Source: Bombilactobacillus apium
Lineage (GTDB): Bacteria; Bacillota; Bacilli; Lactobacillales; Lactobacillaceae
Length of the DNA: 64,000 nucleotides
Assembly: GCF_013385145.1 (NCBI RefSeq)
Contig: NZ_JABZEC010000001.1
Location: 248,001 to 312,000 of the forward strand
Reading direction: 5' to 3'
The notes below the pieces were generated by a model, which did no database searches, was not told where the DNA came from, and was given only the letters and a program-made list of their open reading frames with translations. The position numbers and the translations under genes are program-made. This document shows, one piece after another, positions 56,096 through 63,389 of the stretch; position 1 is the first letter of the stretch, and the number at the start of each line of letters is the position of its first letter.

Positions 56096-56217
56096 AAAAG
56101 CCGCCCTGCGTAACTTTGGCCAGTTACAGGGTAGCTTAATGCTGTCTTATTAACTTCGTCACCGACTTTGAAGCGGCTTGCACGGGAAATCCTGTTCCAG
56201 CGGGACTTCCTTTTTCT
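56091..56217 (-). ncRNA. Predicted antisense RNA (antitoxin) of the type I module
   Basis: Extended -10 TGCTATAAT on the minus strand (TATAAT 56229-56224) gives a start near 56217. The RNA would end at a terminator in which GCTACCCTGTAAC pairs with GTTACGCAGGGCGGC, followed by TTTTTTATTT over the toxin 3' end. It could pair with the toxin mRNA 3' region. Confidence 0.55.
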
Positions 56218-56249
56218 ATTTCTATTATAGCATGTCCTTTAAAAACTGA

Positions 56250-56784
56250 CTAACGTTTCAGACTTTGATCAGATTCAGAATCAGGTTGCTTGATTTCCGT
56301 ATTTTGTTCAGCAATGTCTTTCAGTTGCTTTTGTGTTCGCTCACTTATTTCTTGGTGAACATCATTTAACTTGTTTTTCAGTTAAGATGACGGTTGTCAT
56401 AGTCATGCACTCCTTTTGTTAAGAGGATTTTCAAGTTCCATATACCCCTTTTATTAACCTCACTAAACCATTCTTGATGACGTTGAATTTGTTGTTGTTC
56501 AGTCTGCTTTTGTTCTAAATACAGACGATATCTTTTGATCGCTTTAATATCACTACAGGTTGACCAGTTAAACAGGACAGCAGCAAGTCCAGTGCCATTA
56601 AAGCTGTTGATATGAAGTCTATTTTTATAGACAACGCAAATTCGTATAAGCTCTTCACCAACATATAAATTCCTAGTAAATAGAAGGAGCGATCGAAGTA
56701 ATAGGACAACTTGGTACACTTATAGGGAGTTACAAAGGGATCTGTGTGCAAGCTGACGACGATTTTCTTAAAATTAATCTCCAT
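56250..56784 (-). pseudogene. Decayed membrane protein gene of unknown function
   Basis: Two overlapping frames join. MEINFKKIVVSLHTDPF through YFDRSFYLLGIYMLVKSLYEFAL to LLSCLTG has two hydrophobic helices. After a frameshift RYRLYLEQKQTEQQQIQRHQEWF follows, then after another LKNKLNDVHQEISERTQKQLKD to a TAG at 56250. The tail is a charged coiled-coil-like helix. The restored protein is about 178 residues. Not recognised; plasmid origin is likely from the neighbours. Confidence 0.45.
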
Positions 56785-57031
56785 TTTTTCACGGAAAATT
56801 TGTTACATTAAAAGTAAAAAACTCTTTTCCATTTGCAACGTACAGATTTGAAAGAAGTAAATTAAAAAATTTGAATATAAAACAACTAAGTAATACTAGT
56901 GAATAATAGTAGTTCAAATATATCAAGTTCCCCTTTCAAATTAAACCTTCTAACCGTAAAATAGAGAGCTATATTGTTTTAACTGGATTTCTGGGTTATG
57001 ACTATAGAATTAATCATTTGGCTTAAACTAA

Positions 57032-57070
57032 AAAAGATCATTCTCAATTTACGCTTGAAAATGATCTTTT
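57032..57070. terminator. Hairpin in an otherwise empty AT-rich gap
   Basis: AAAAGATCATT pairs with AATGATCTTTT, able to act either way. The surrounding 56785-57091 is AT-rich and shows no gene I can support. Confidence 0.6.
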
Positions 57071-57091
57071 CGTTGGTGAGATGAACATATC

Positions 57092-57229
57092 CAAAACTCT
57101 ACCAATCCTAGAATATGGGGTAAAGCTCTAGAAGGAAATTATAGATTAATTGTCGATATCTTAGATGATAAATTTTTAGTTCTTATTTTAAAATCTGGAA
57201 AAAGAACCGATATTTATAAAAACAAATAA
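57092..57229 (+). pseudogene. RelE/ParE-type toxin, C-terminal fragment
   Basis: In frame to a TAA at 57229: NPRIWGKALEGN, then YRLIVDILDDKFLVLILKSGKRTDIYKNK. This matches the last third of RelE-family toxins (G-x-L-x-G, YR-x-I-x-DI, GHR-x-x-IY), with a small internal deletion around the RYR region. There is no start. It could have been the partner of the YefM fragment at 59140, although the order is reversed. Confidence 0.65.
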
Positions 57230-57232
57230 TTC

Positions 57233-57290
57233 AAAAATAAACTGACCTTCCAAACTTACGCGAAATTTTGCCGAGGCAGTTTATTTTTAG
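57233..57290 (+). terminator. Terminator after the RelE fragment
   Basis: AAAATAAACTG pairs with CAGTTTATTTTT (57277-57288) around a 32-base loop. Confidence 0.6.
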
Positions 57291-57295
57291 ATTAC

Positions 57296-57413
57296 TTTCC
57301 TTTTGATCCGATAAACGGTACTTCAACCAATATCATATTTTTTTGAAATCTTTAATATAGGAAAATTTTTTTAGGTCTCGGACAATAACACGATAGATTG
57401 CTCTCTTTTGAGG
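57296..57413 (-). pseudogene. Partial diverged copy of the serine recombinase 3' end
   Basis: About 118 bases closely match 58249-58366 by eye (shared ACCAATA, CATATTTTTTTGAAATCT, AATATAGGA, TCTCGGACAATA, GATAGAT, GCTCTCTTTTG). It corresponds to the last 40 codons of the recombinase at 58244, in the same orientation, with stops and small indels. Together the two copies flank the HigBA module. Confidence 0.75.
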
Positions 57414-57538
57414 TTGAGAACTTGGTCTTAACCAAAAGAGCTTGGCAGCATCAGAGATATTCAGATAGTTGCTATTATATAATTTCTATTCTATATTACG
57501 TTTATAGAATATATATTGTACCGAAAGACATAAATAAC

Positions 57539-57886
57539 ATTTATAGAATAGAAGTCTACGAAGATCGTCATGGTTATAGTGAGATTAAAAGTTGGCTAGA
57601 TAGCCTAAATCAAAGCAATCAGAAAGATGATCAAAAAATTTTAAAAAAAGTTCGTTATCAATTAAAAATTTTAGAAGCACTGGGGACTGATATTAGACCG
57701 CCACATTCAAAAGTTCTTAAGGGTTACAAATATACAATTATGGAATTAAGACCACAACCAGAAAGAGTCTTTTATGCAAGTTATGATGGCAATAGTTTTA
57801 TACTACTAAGCCATTACACGAAAAAAAGAATAAAACTGATAAAAAACAAGTTGAGCACGCAATTACCTTATTCGAAGATTGGTTAA
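57539..57886 (+). CDS. higB: HigB/RelE-type toxin, possibly with an ATT start
   Basis: 115 residues: YRIEVYEDRHGYSEIKSWLDSL, then VRYQLKILEALGTDIRPPHSKVLKGYKYTIMELRP and RVFYASYDGNSFILLSHYTKK, a RelE-superfamily mRNA interferase of the HigB/Gp49 type. No ATG, GTG or TTG fits at the family N-terminus. ATT at 57539 is where Met is expected (I-YRIEVYED). The frame is open upstream to 57398, inside the recombinase remnant. An AT-rich inverted repeat (TATTCTATA/TATAGAATA, about 57487-57510) lies upstream as a possible operator. Confidence 0.75.
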   Translation: MYRIEVYEDRHGYSEIKSWLDSLNQSNQKDDQKILKKVRYQLKILEALGTDIRPPHSKVLKGYKYTIMELRPQPERVFYASYDGNSFILLSHYTKKRIKLIKNKLSTQLPYSKIG

Positions 57887-57905
57887 AAAGAAAGGAAGGA
57901 TAGTC

Positions 57906-58163
57906 ATGCTATTAACAAATTTAGAAACAAGTTTTTCTTCAATTCCAGTAGATGAAAAGTTTATCATTGATACTATGGCTAAATTATATGCAGAACGGAT
58001 CAAAAAGAATATCTCACAGCAAGAATTAGCCGAAAGAATTGGAATGAAACAGCCACAGCTAGCTAAGCTTGAACTATTAGAGTCTATTCCAACTCTAAAA
58101 ACCTTAAACCGATATGCTAAAGGAGTCGGAATGAAATTAAACATAGGTCTAGTCCCAGTTTAA
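57906..58163 (+). CDS. higA: HigA-type XRE antitoxin
   Basis: 85 residues with a helix-turn-helix: ISQQELAERIGMKQPQLAKLELLESIPTLKTLNRYAKGVG. It starts MLLTNLETSF at 57906 after GGAAGG; the longer frame to 57879 overlaps the toxin. The toxin-first order is typical of HigBA. It would bind the toxin and repress the operon through the upstream repeat. Terminator follows. Confidence 0.85.
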   Translation: MLLTNLETSFSSIPVDEKFIIDTMAKLYAERIKKNISQQELAERIGMKQPQLAKLELLESIPTLKTLNRYAKGVGMKLNIGLVPV

Positions 58164-58196
58164 AACCGTTGCTGTTTTAAAAATCGCCCAGTTTTT

Positions 58197-58233
58197 ACTC
58201 TTAGTGTTAGAAATAGCACTGAGAGTTTTTTTA
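58197..58233 (+). terminator. Terminator of higBA
   Basis: ACTCTTAGTG pairs with GCACTGAGAGT around TTAGAAATA, then seven T. Confidence 0.88.
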
Positions 58234-58243
58234 TTCAATCGTT

Positions 58244-58861
58244 TTATGGTAGTTCCCTTTTAATTCGGTAAACGGTGCTTCGACCAATACCATATTTTTT
58301 TGAAATCTCTAATATAGGAACATTCTTTTCCAGATCTCGGACAATAGCATGATAGATCGCTCTCTTTTGTGGATTAGCAGCATGAGCACTATACTCTTTT
58401 GCTTTACCTTTATAAATTCCCCTCTTTTTGGCAATTTCAATCCCTTCACGTTGTCTAGTTCTAATATGTTCTCTTTCTGATTGAGCAATATAACCCATCA
58501 GATCTAAAACTAAGTTAGTCAATAAGTTACGTAAGTTAGTATCTTCAATTCCCTCGAAGGATGGGAGATTTAAAATATCAATTGTAGCTCCTTTATTTTT
58601 GATCTGATTTAAAATATCTCTGATATCATCAGAGTTTCTACCTAAACGATCCAAGCTGTTGACAATAACTACATCATCATCGCGAATATAACCTAAAAGC
58701 TCTTTTAGTTGCGGGCGTTCCATATTCTTGCCAGATAGCTTTTCAGCGAATATCTTTTTACATTCGGCTTTTTGTAGCATCTCTATTTGTCGAGCTAAAT
58801 TTTGACTTTTAGAAGATACTCGGGCATAACCAACTTTCAATGTCCTTCTCACGCCTTTCAT
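58244..58861 (-). CDS. Serine recombinase (resolvase/invertase family)
   Basis: 205 residues. The catalytic domain begins KVGYARVSSKSQNLARQIEML, with the serine nucleophile in ARVSS, and contains VVNSLDRLGRNSDDI. A C-terminal helix-turn-helix follows (ISKKYGIGRSTVYRIKR). The ATG at 58861 is chosen over one at 58882. Such genes are common on lactobacillus plasmids and transposons. A diverged partial copy lies 950 bases downstream, on the other side of higBA. Confidence 0.9.
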   Translation of the reverse strand: MKGVRRTLKVGYARVSSKSQNLARQIEMLQKAECKKIFAEKLSGKNMERPQLKELLGYIRDDDVVIVNSLDRLGRNSDDIRDILNQIKNKGATIDILNLPSFEGIEDTNLRNLLTNLVLDLMGYIAQSEREHIRTRQREGIEIAKKRGIYKGKAKEYSAHAANPQKRAIYHAIVRDLEKNVPILEISKKYGIGRSTVYRIKRELP

Positions 58862-59074
58862 TGATACACCCTTATGATACACATAATTTCAATAAAAATA
58901 TAGCTTTTTCTACTGGATCATAAGAGTACACCCAGAAATAACAAAACCATTACTGTTAAGTTATGACTTACATTTAATTGAGTAAGACATTTTGCACCTA
59001 CTTGAGAACATTTGAATCTTTGATTGGTAAGGCAATTTGTTGCATAAGTCATAACCTCCTTTGATGATATAATA

Positions 59075-59103
59075 GTGCATAATTGACGTACGTTATCATG
59101 CAC
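59075..59103. promoter_or_regulatory. Palindromic operator before the YefM fragment
   Basis: GTGCAT...ACGTACGT...ATGCAC, an imperfect palindrome just after a TATAAT-like box (59067-59073) and 36 bases before the ATG. This is where YefM-type antitoxins bind to repress their own operon. Confidence 0.5.
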
Positions 59104-59139
59104 ACCTATAATATTAGATAATTGAGGAGGGGAAATCAT

Positions 59140-59202
59140 ATGGTAAAAATTATTAATCCCACCACAGCACGAACAAATCTATTTTCACTTATGGCGTTTT
59201 AG
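59140..59202 (+). pseudogene. YefM/Phd antitoxin N-terminal fragment
   Basis: After GAGGAGG the ORF reads MVKIINPTTARTNLFSLM then AF-stop (20 codons). The first 16 residues match the conserved N-terminus of YefM/Phd antitoxins. It breaks where IS3-type sequence begins on the opposite strand, so an insertion truncated it. No toxin gene follows. Confidence 0.7.
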
Positions 59203-59389
59203 ATTTTTTATGTGCCAAGGCCTCGAGTTTTTCAAAGTATGCTACCCGGATTCGTAAAAGCTCGTTTTCTTCTTGAAGTTGTTTCAATGTCTTAGATTGT
59301 TTAGATTTATCTGTCATTTTTAAAGACCGTCCTTTAGATGGCTTAAGACGTCCCTCAATCAGTCTTCGTTCCCAGTCCCAAACCACCAT
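59189..59389 (-). mobile_element. IS3-family (IS150-like) OrfA fragment
   Basis: 66 codons: MVVWDWERRLIEGRLKPSKGRSLKM, then LKQLQEENELLRIRVAYFEKLEAL, the leucine-zipper tail of IS3-group OrfA proteins. The helix-turn-helix half and OrfB are missing and no terminal repeats are evident. It abuts the YefM fragment. Confidence 0.7.
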
Positions 59390-59414
59390 TTACCTGTAAG
59401 ATACAGATTTTATC

Positions 59415-60356
59415 TTAAGACTCAGTCATCATCGGTAAAACTGTGGGTATGACTTTACTCAACAGATACGTTTCATTAGACAAATCATTTATAAAAGATT
59501 TTCCAGGCAAGTCTTTCAAATACTCCTGAAGTACAAACTCTACATTATCTGGCCATCCGTGGATATAGTCCATTAATTGTTGATCTCCATTATACATTCT
59601 TTTTATGAATGCTATATCTGAAATATCAGACGTTTTTAATTCCATCGGTTCGATTTTTCTAACATGTCGCTGGACTCCAGCATAACTTTCATTTCCTCCA
59701 GTTTGGACATATGATCTTACGTATGGCAACCCAAATATGTCATTACTAGAAATATAGATAATTTCATCTGCTAAAATGTGCCCTTGAGAAAAGTAGCTGG
59801 TTTTACCAGCATTTGATATGCCTAGTAAAAGCTTTTTCTTACCATTAAATTCTCCAATTACTCCATGAATTGGGTAAACTCCTCTTTTTAGCATTGTTTC
59901 AGTTATTCTAGCTTCAATAATTTTTTGGAGTAATAAAAAGTCCTTGAGTAACTTTTTTAGATCAACATATTGAATCAACACAACGCTGCTCATATATTCA
60001 ACATTACAAAATGAGGTTCTAGTAAACAGCGTTCCATTTGTTGACTGCCCCTTAATGAACTCACCTTCATCTAAACTAACGTAGTCAACCTCATCATAAC
60101 TTTCCACTTTTGAAAACTTGAATATTTCAACTGGCATTAGCACATTATGATTCATAATAGAGGCTGTTAAAAAATAGTATTTATTCAATTCGTTTAAAAT
60201 ACTTTTCTCATCTGAGGAAAACAACATCTTTATATCTGAAATAGCTGCCACCAAGTTAAACCGTTCCAAGATATCACTTATTGGAACATTTGCATCTACC
60301 AGATTATCGCAGATAGACAATTTTCCCTTTTGAAGCACCGCTTTGTACTTATTCAT
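59415..60356 (-). CDS. HPr-kinase-like P-loop protein (second copy), peptide-locus gene
   Basis: 313 residues. The C-terminal half has the HprK-like phosphate loop LLLGISNAGKTSYF (GISNAGKT, about residues 179-186) followed by ILADEIIYISSNDIFGLPYV, the acidic position of HprK-like kinases. The N-terminal 150 residues are unassigned. HPr itself is not the likely target; related stand-alone kinases modify peptides in lasso-peptide clusters. ATG at 60356 after GAGGTG; overlaps the nucleotidyltransferase gene by eight bases. Last gene of the operon. Confidence 0.7.
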   Translation of the reverse strand: MNKYKAVLQKGKLSICDNLVDANVPISDILERFNLVAAISDIKMLFSSDEKSILNELNKYYFLTASIMNHNVLMPVEIFKFSKVESYDEVDYVSLDEGEFIKGQSTNGTLFTRTSFCNVEYMSSVVLIQYVDLKKLLKDFLLLQKIIEARITETMLKRGVYPIHGVIGEFNGKKKLLLGISNAGKTSYFSQGHILADEIIYISSNDIFGLPYVRSYVQTGGNESYAGVQRHVRKIEPMELKTSDISDIAFIKRMYNGDQQLMDYIHGWPDNVEFVLQEYLKDLPGKSFINDLSNETYLLSKVIPTVLPMMTES

Positions 60357-61041
60357 TAGTATCACCTCTGACTTTTTTTCTCGCGAGCCACACTGCTAAA
60401 CGTTTTAAGCGTGTATTAATCTCATTTTCACCGATATTAATTGAAGAAAAACGCAAACTTATATATTCTTGAAATTCATCATCCGTTAGCAGATCCTTTA
60501 ACAATAATGGTAGCCACTTTTGATTTAAGGTTGTAATTCGATTTTCCACCAAAACCATGGTTCCCAATGAATCAACTGCATTACCAACCACCATAGCCCT
60601 GACATACTTGTCCGCGACCTTTGTATCCGTAAGGTCATTCAAAAACTGATAATAAAACTTTTTTTCTAAGGTATTAAAATCAAGTTTATTTTTTGCTGTA
60701 GCTAAAATGCGCTTTAATGTGTCATCTCTATCCTGCAGAACTTTACCGGAAATTACCCGACCACTCATTAAATTTAAATCATGCTTAGCATCTAATACTT
60801 GTTGGACGAATGTATTAACGAATTTTTCAAATTCATGTACGTTAATGATTTGTAAATGAATTTTCTGATGTTGAAATATATCCACAACTAGCTCTTTAGC
60901 ATGATAACCATCAACTACAACAAATATATCTAAATCACTTAAATCATTGGACACTCCCATAACTGTTGATCCATGCTGAATCATTCCAATAATATCAAGT
61001 TTCTTCAATTTTTTATTCTGTTCTATATACTCCGCTATCAA
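60349..61041 (-). CDS. Minimal nucleotidyltransferase-like protein
   Basis: 230 residues. The N-terminus has the polymerase-beta superfamily pattern GS(x)nDxD: HGSTVMGVSNDLSDLDIFVVV (G24-S25, D36, D38), with a third acidic position not obvious in HLQIINV. The rest is helical (about 90-225). It could nucleotidylate or bind a nucleotide, target unknown. The start is TTG (61041) behind a run of six G. It is translationally coupled to the downstream kinase-like gene (ATGAATAA overlap). Confidence 0.7.
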   Translation of the reverse strand: MIAEYIEQNKKLKKLDIIGMIQHGSTVMGVSNDLSDLDIFVVVDGYHAKELVVDIFQHQKIHLQIINVHEFEKFVNTFVQQVLDAKHDLNLMSGRVISGKVLQDRDDTLKRILATAKNKLDFNTLEKKFYYQFLNDLTDTKVADKYVRAMVVGNAVDSLGTMVLVENRITTLNQKWLPLLLKDLLTDDEFQEYISLRFSSINIGENEINTRLKRLAVWLARKKVRGDTNE

Positions 61042-61053
61042 TATAATCCCCCC

Positions 61054-61377
61054 CTATACCCAGACCAGAAATATTATGACAAGAAAAACTAGGACTCGAA
61101 CAATGTGATGCTTTAAATGGAAATTATTAATTGCAATTCCATGCATAATTGCGGCCGCAGCAATTATACATGTTGCAACAGTGACTGTGATTTTAATTAG
61201 CAAATTAGTACCTACAATGAAGACCAGCAATACTAAAACCATACTTAATATATTGAGACTCCCTGAGATTTGCAATAACCGCGAACCCGTACGAAACTCT
61301 TTAAAATTGATAAGTGTCGTAATACTCATTAATACCGTGATTAACAAAAGCGTATATTCTGCAACTATATTAAGCAT
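61054..61377 (-). CDS. Small four-helix membrane protein
   Basis: 107 residues with four hydrophobic segments (about 3-22, 33-55, 60-80 and 88-106) and few charged residues. AGGGAG lies five bases from the ATG. Not recognised. In a peptide locus it could be an immunity or export accessory protein, but nothing in the sequence proves that. It lies between the M50-like and nucleotidyltransferase genes. Confidence 0.65.
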   Translation of the reverse strand: MLNIVAEYTLLLITVLMSITTLINFKEFRTGSRLLQISGSLNILSMVLVLLVFIVGTNLLIKITVTVATCIIAAAAIMHGIAINNFHLKHHIVRVLVFLVIIFLVWV

Positions 61378-61389
61378 ATGATCGCTCCC

Positions 61390-61557
61390 TTAAGGTATAA
61401 TTCGAATTCCTTTAAATGCCGCAAAAACAACCGCTAACGCGGACAAAATAAATAACACGCCCCACACTGTAGATACCAATTTTTGCTTAACCGATTCTTT
61501 CCGTTGATGATTTCTTAAAAATCTTCGAAAAAAAACGTTTCCTAACACCGTAAACAC
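61390..61557 (-). CDS. Possible small one-helix membrane peptide, overlapping the M50-like gene
   Basis: 55 codons in a different frame from the M50-like gene, from GTG 61557 (or 61548) to TAA 61390. It begins VFTVLGNVFF, has a basic stretch (RRFLRNHQRKE), then the helix VWGVLFILSALAVVFAAF and ends KGIRIIP. It fills the gap between two membrane genes and has a good charge pattern. No strong ribosome site is seen; translational coupling is possible. Confidence 0.4.
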   Translation of the reverse strand: MFTVLGNVFFRRFLRNHQRKESVKQKLVSTVWGVLFILSALAVVFAAFKGIRIIP

Positions 61558-62413
61558 CAGTTATTTCTTGAAAAAGACTGTATCCATCACTTCTAAAAAG
61601 AAATGGATATATGGAAATTCCGACCATAATCAGGGCTGCGTACGCGTATTTTTTTAGAAAAACACCCATCATATCATTGCCCATTTGAAATTCTAATGCT
61701 GCTAAACTAAAAACGATTCCGACAAATCCTAACATAGAAATAATTACTCTTGAAAATACGTAGATACGATCACTTTTATCTTTCTCATATAGATATACCT
61801 TATTTGTTGTAAATGATAAAAACATAAACCAGGTTATTCTAATTGCAGCTTCGCGAACTCGACTCCCTACAGATAGCGTATACAACGTTTCAAATATCTC
61901 ATGAAGAATCGCTGTCAAAACAACTGAGAAATAGATAACCAGCAAATCATTACGATTTAATTCTTCAAATATCAGTAGTTGCCTATTTAAATAGACAGAC
62001 GTAAGTCCCATGACAATAAATGTCACACTCAAACCTGTTAGAATTGATATATGTTTGGGTCGAACCACTATATTCTCCAAATTAATAGGAATTCGGATTC
62101 GAACAATTCTATAAATCATCGACCAAAACCTTCCAAAAGTAAATCCAGAACCTGCTCGTACTGGAACAATTACATGTCTATCTAAAAAAAAGGCGATTAA
62201 GTCAAGATCAGCTTTGGAATATTTCTCATCTAATTCTGTTTCTTGATTGAAGCTTAGCAATACTTTGGCATAATATTTTTTTACCTTAAAACTCGTTTTC
62301 CTCGTTATAACCATGTATTGGGTTGTATCGTCGATTTGTTCAATCACTGTACCCGGAGCCAAAATATACTTAGGATTCCATGGTTGCTTCGCTGATCTCA
62401 ATACCTGATTCAT
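61487..62413 (-). CDS. PqqD-like/M50-like membrane protein with degenerate HEIFE motif
   Basis: 308 residues. Residues about 18-85 look like a PqqD-type winged-helix domain (LAPGTVIEQIDDTTQYMVITRK). Several membrane helices follow, with HEIFE at 171-175 inside a helix and a late DGY motif (RSDGYSLFQEITG, 275-287). These match the HExxH and DG signatures of peptide-locus M50 metalloproteases (YydH-like), except that the second histidine is Glu. Catalysis is therefore uncertain. ATG at 62413; overlaps the M16 gene by 44 bases. Confidence 0.65.
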   Translation of the reverse strand: MNQVLRSAKQPWNPKYILAPGTVIEQIDDTTQYMVITRKTSFKVKKYYAKVLLSFNQETELDEKYSKADLDLIAFFLDRHVIVPVRAGSGFTFGRFWSMIYRIVRIRIPINLENIVVRPKHISILTGLSVTFIVMGLTSVYLNRQLLIFEELNRNDLLVIYFSVVLTAILHEIFETLYTLSVGSRVREAAIRITWFMFLSFTTNKVYLYEKDKSDRIYVFSRVIISMLGFVGIVFSLAALEFQMGNDMMGVFLKKYAYAALIMVGISIYPFLFRSDGYSLFQEITGVYGVRKRFFSKIFKKSSTERIG

Positions 62414-63389
62414 TAAAATCACTCTCTTTTTTGCCGTGCCCTACATTCTGAAGGCTTTCGTAAAATAACGTTTTTACTCTTCCAATCGGGTTATCTTTCA
62501 TTAAAATCTGTTTCTTTTGAACAACATTGGCCATTTCAAAGTTCTTACTAGCGAAATCCTTGAACGTATTCAAATATTGCAATACTAGTTCTCTAGTCCG
62601 TTTGAATTCCTTTTTGGCAATCGATACACAGAAGTATATATCCATACCGTCCTTGTTCTTTGTTTGAACAGTTTGTGAACGATAGATTAGGCCCTTACTA
62701 CGCAAGACTCCTGTCAATGTAGTCAAAAATTCCTGTAGTAAGATGCTAATATTTTCACTTCCTAATACGTGTATCTTCACTGTGTAACAAGTCTCTTCAG
62801 TGGGAACTGTTTTTGAGTAGAATGACTGAATACCTTTTGATTGAATTACTTTGGCATTATTAAGACTATTAACACGAATAATGGTATTTTTGGCATCCGT
62901 ATCTGATGAAATTAAATTGCTAAATTTTTTAAGCTCCTCAACCTTAGAATAAATATCTGCTAATTTAATACGCTCTAAAGACTCAATACTTCCTAAAATA
63001 GGAATTTCGTCCGGATTAGCGGATAATTTTGCAATTAGTAATTCAAAATTATCCAAAAAATAATGTTTTATTTCTCTTATAACTAATTTCTTTTCACTCA
63101 ACATTTTTTCTTCAGAAACGTCAAAATTGCAAAAAATATTTTCCATAAATGTTTTGGTCAAATCATCATCCTCGTTTAAGCTCTGAACATAAAACAAAGT
63201 AAAATCAAATGATGTCGCACCATTAAATGCAATACCTGCTTTATTCATAGAATCCATCATTTTTTTATTAGAACTTGTTTCAAATATCAGATGTTCTGTT
63301 AAATGTGCTAATCCTGATTTGCCAGCCGGATCAGAAATCGATCCAAATGGTGCACCTGCACCATATGCTATCGTTTGAAACCCACTCAT
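62370..63389 (-). CDS. M16-family (insulinase-like) zinc peptidase
   Basis: 339 residues. The inverted zinc motif HxxEH is intact as HLTEH (H29, E32, H33), in the context KSGLAHLTEHLIFE. The third ligand is probably E106 in EKKLVIREIKHY, 73 residues later, as the family expects. The C-terminal half is a second, non-catalytic M16-like domain. Single M16 peptidases act as maturation proteases in peptide clusters such as subtilosin (AlbE/AlbF). GGAGGTGAG precedes the ATG, which overlaps the upstream stop (ATGA). Confidence 0.85.
   Translation of the reverse strand: MSGFQTIAYGAGAPFGSISDPAGKSGLAHLTEHLIFETSSNKKMMDSMNKAGIAFNGATSFDFTLFYVQSLNEDDDLTKTFMENIFCNFDVSEEKMLSEKKLVIREIKHYFLDNFELLIAKLSANPDEIPILGSIESLERIKLADIYSKVEELKKFSNLISSDTDAKNTIIRVNSLNNAKVIQSKGIQSFYSKTVPTEETCYTVKIHVLGSENISILLQEFLTTLTGVLRSKGLIYRSQTVQTKNKDGMDIYFCVSIAKKEFKRTRELVLQYLNTFKDFASKNFEMANVVQKKQILMKDNPIGRVKTLFYESLQNVGHGKKESDFNESGIEISEATMES

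Noticed and set aside
55906-56139. 77-residue plus-strand ORF over the toxin region
   Set aside because: It runs through the type I toxin in another frame and into the terminator; the 29-residue toxin with its own ribosome site explains the region better.
58918-59139. 73-residue ORF on the minus strand before the recombinase
   Set aside because: It is antisense to the YefM promoter and operator, has no ribosome site and no recognisable sequence.
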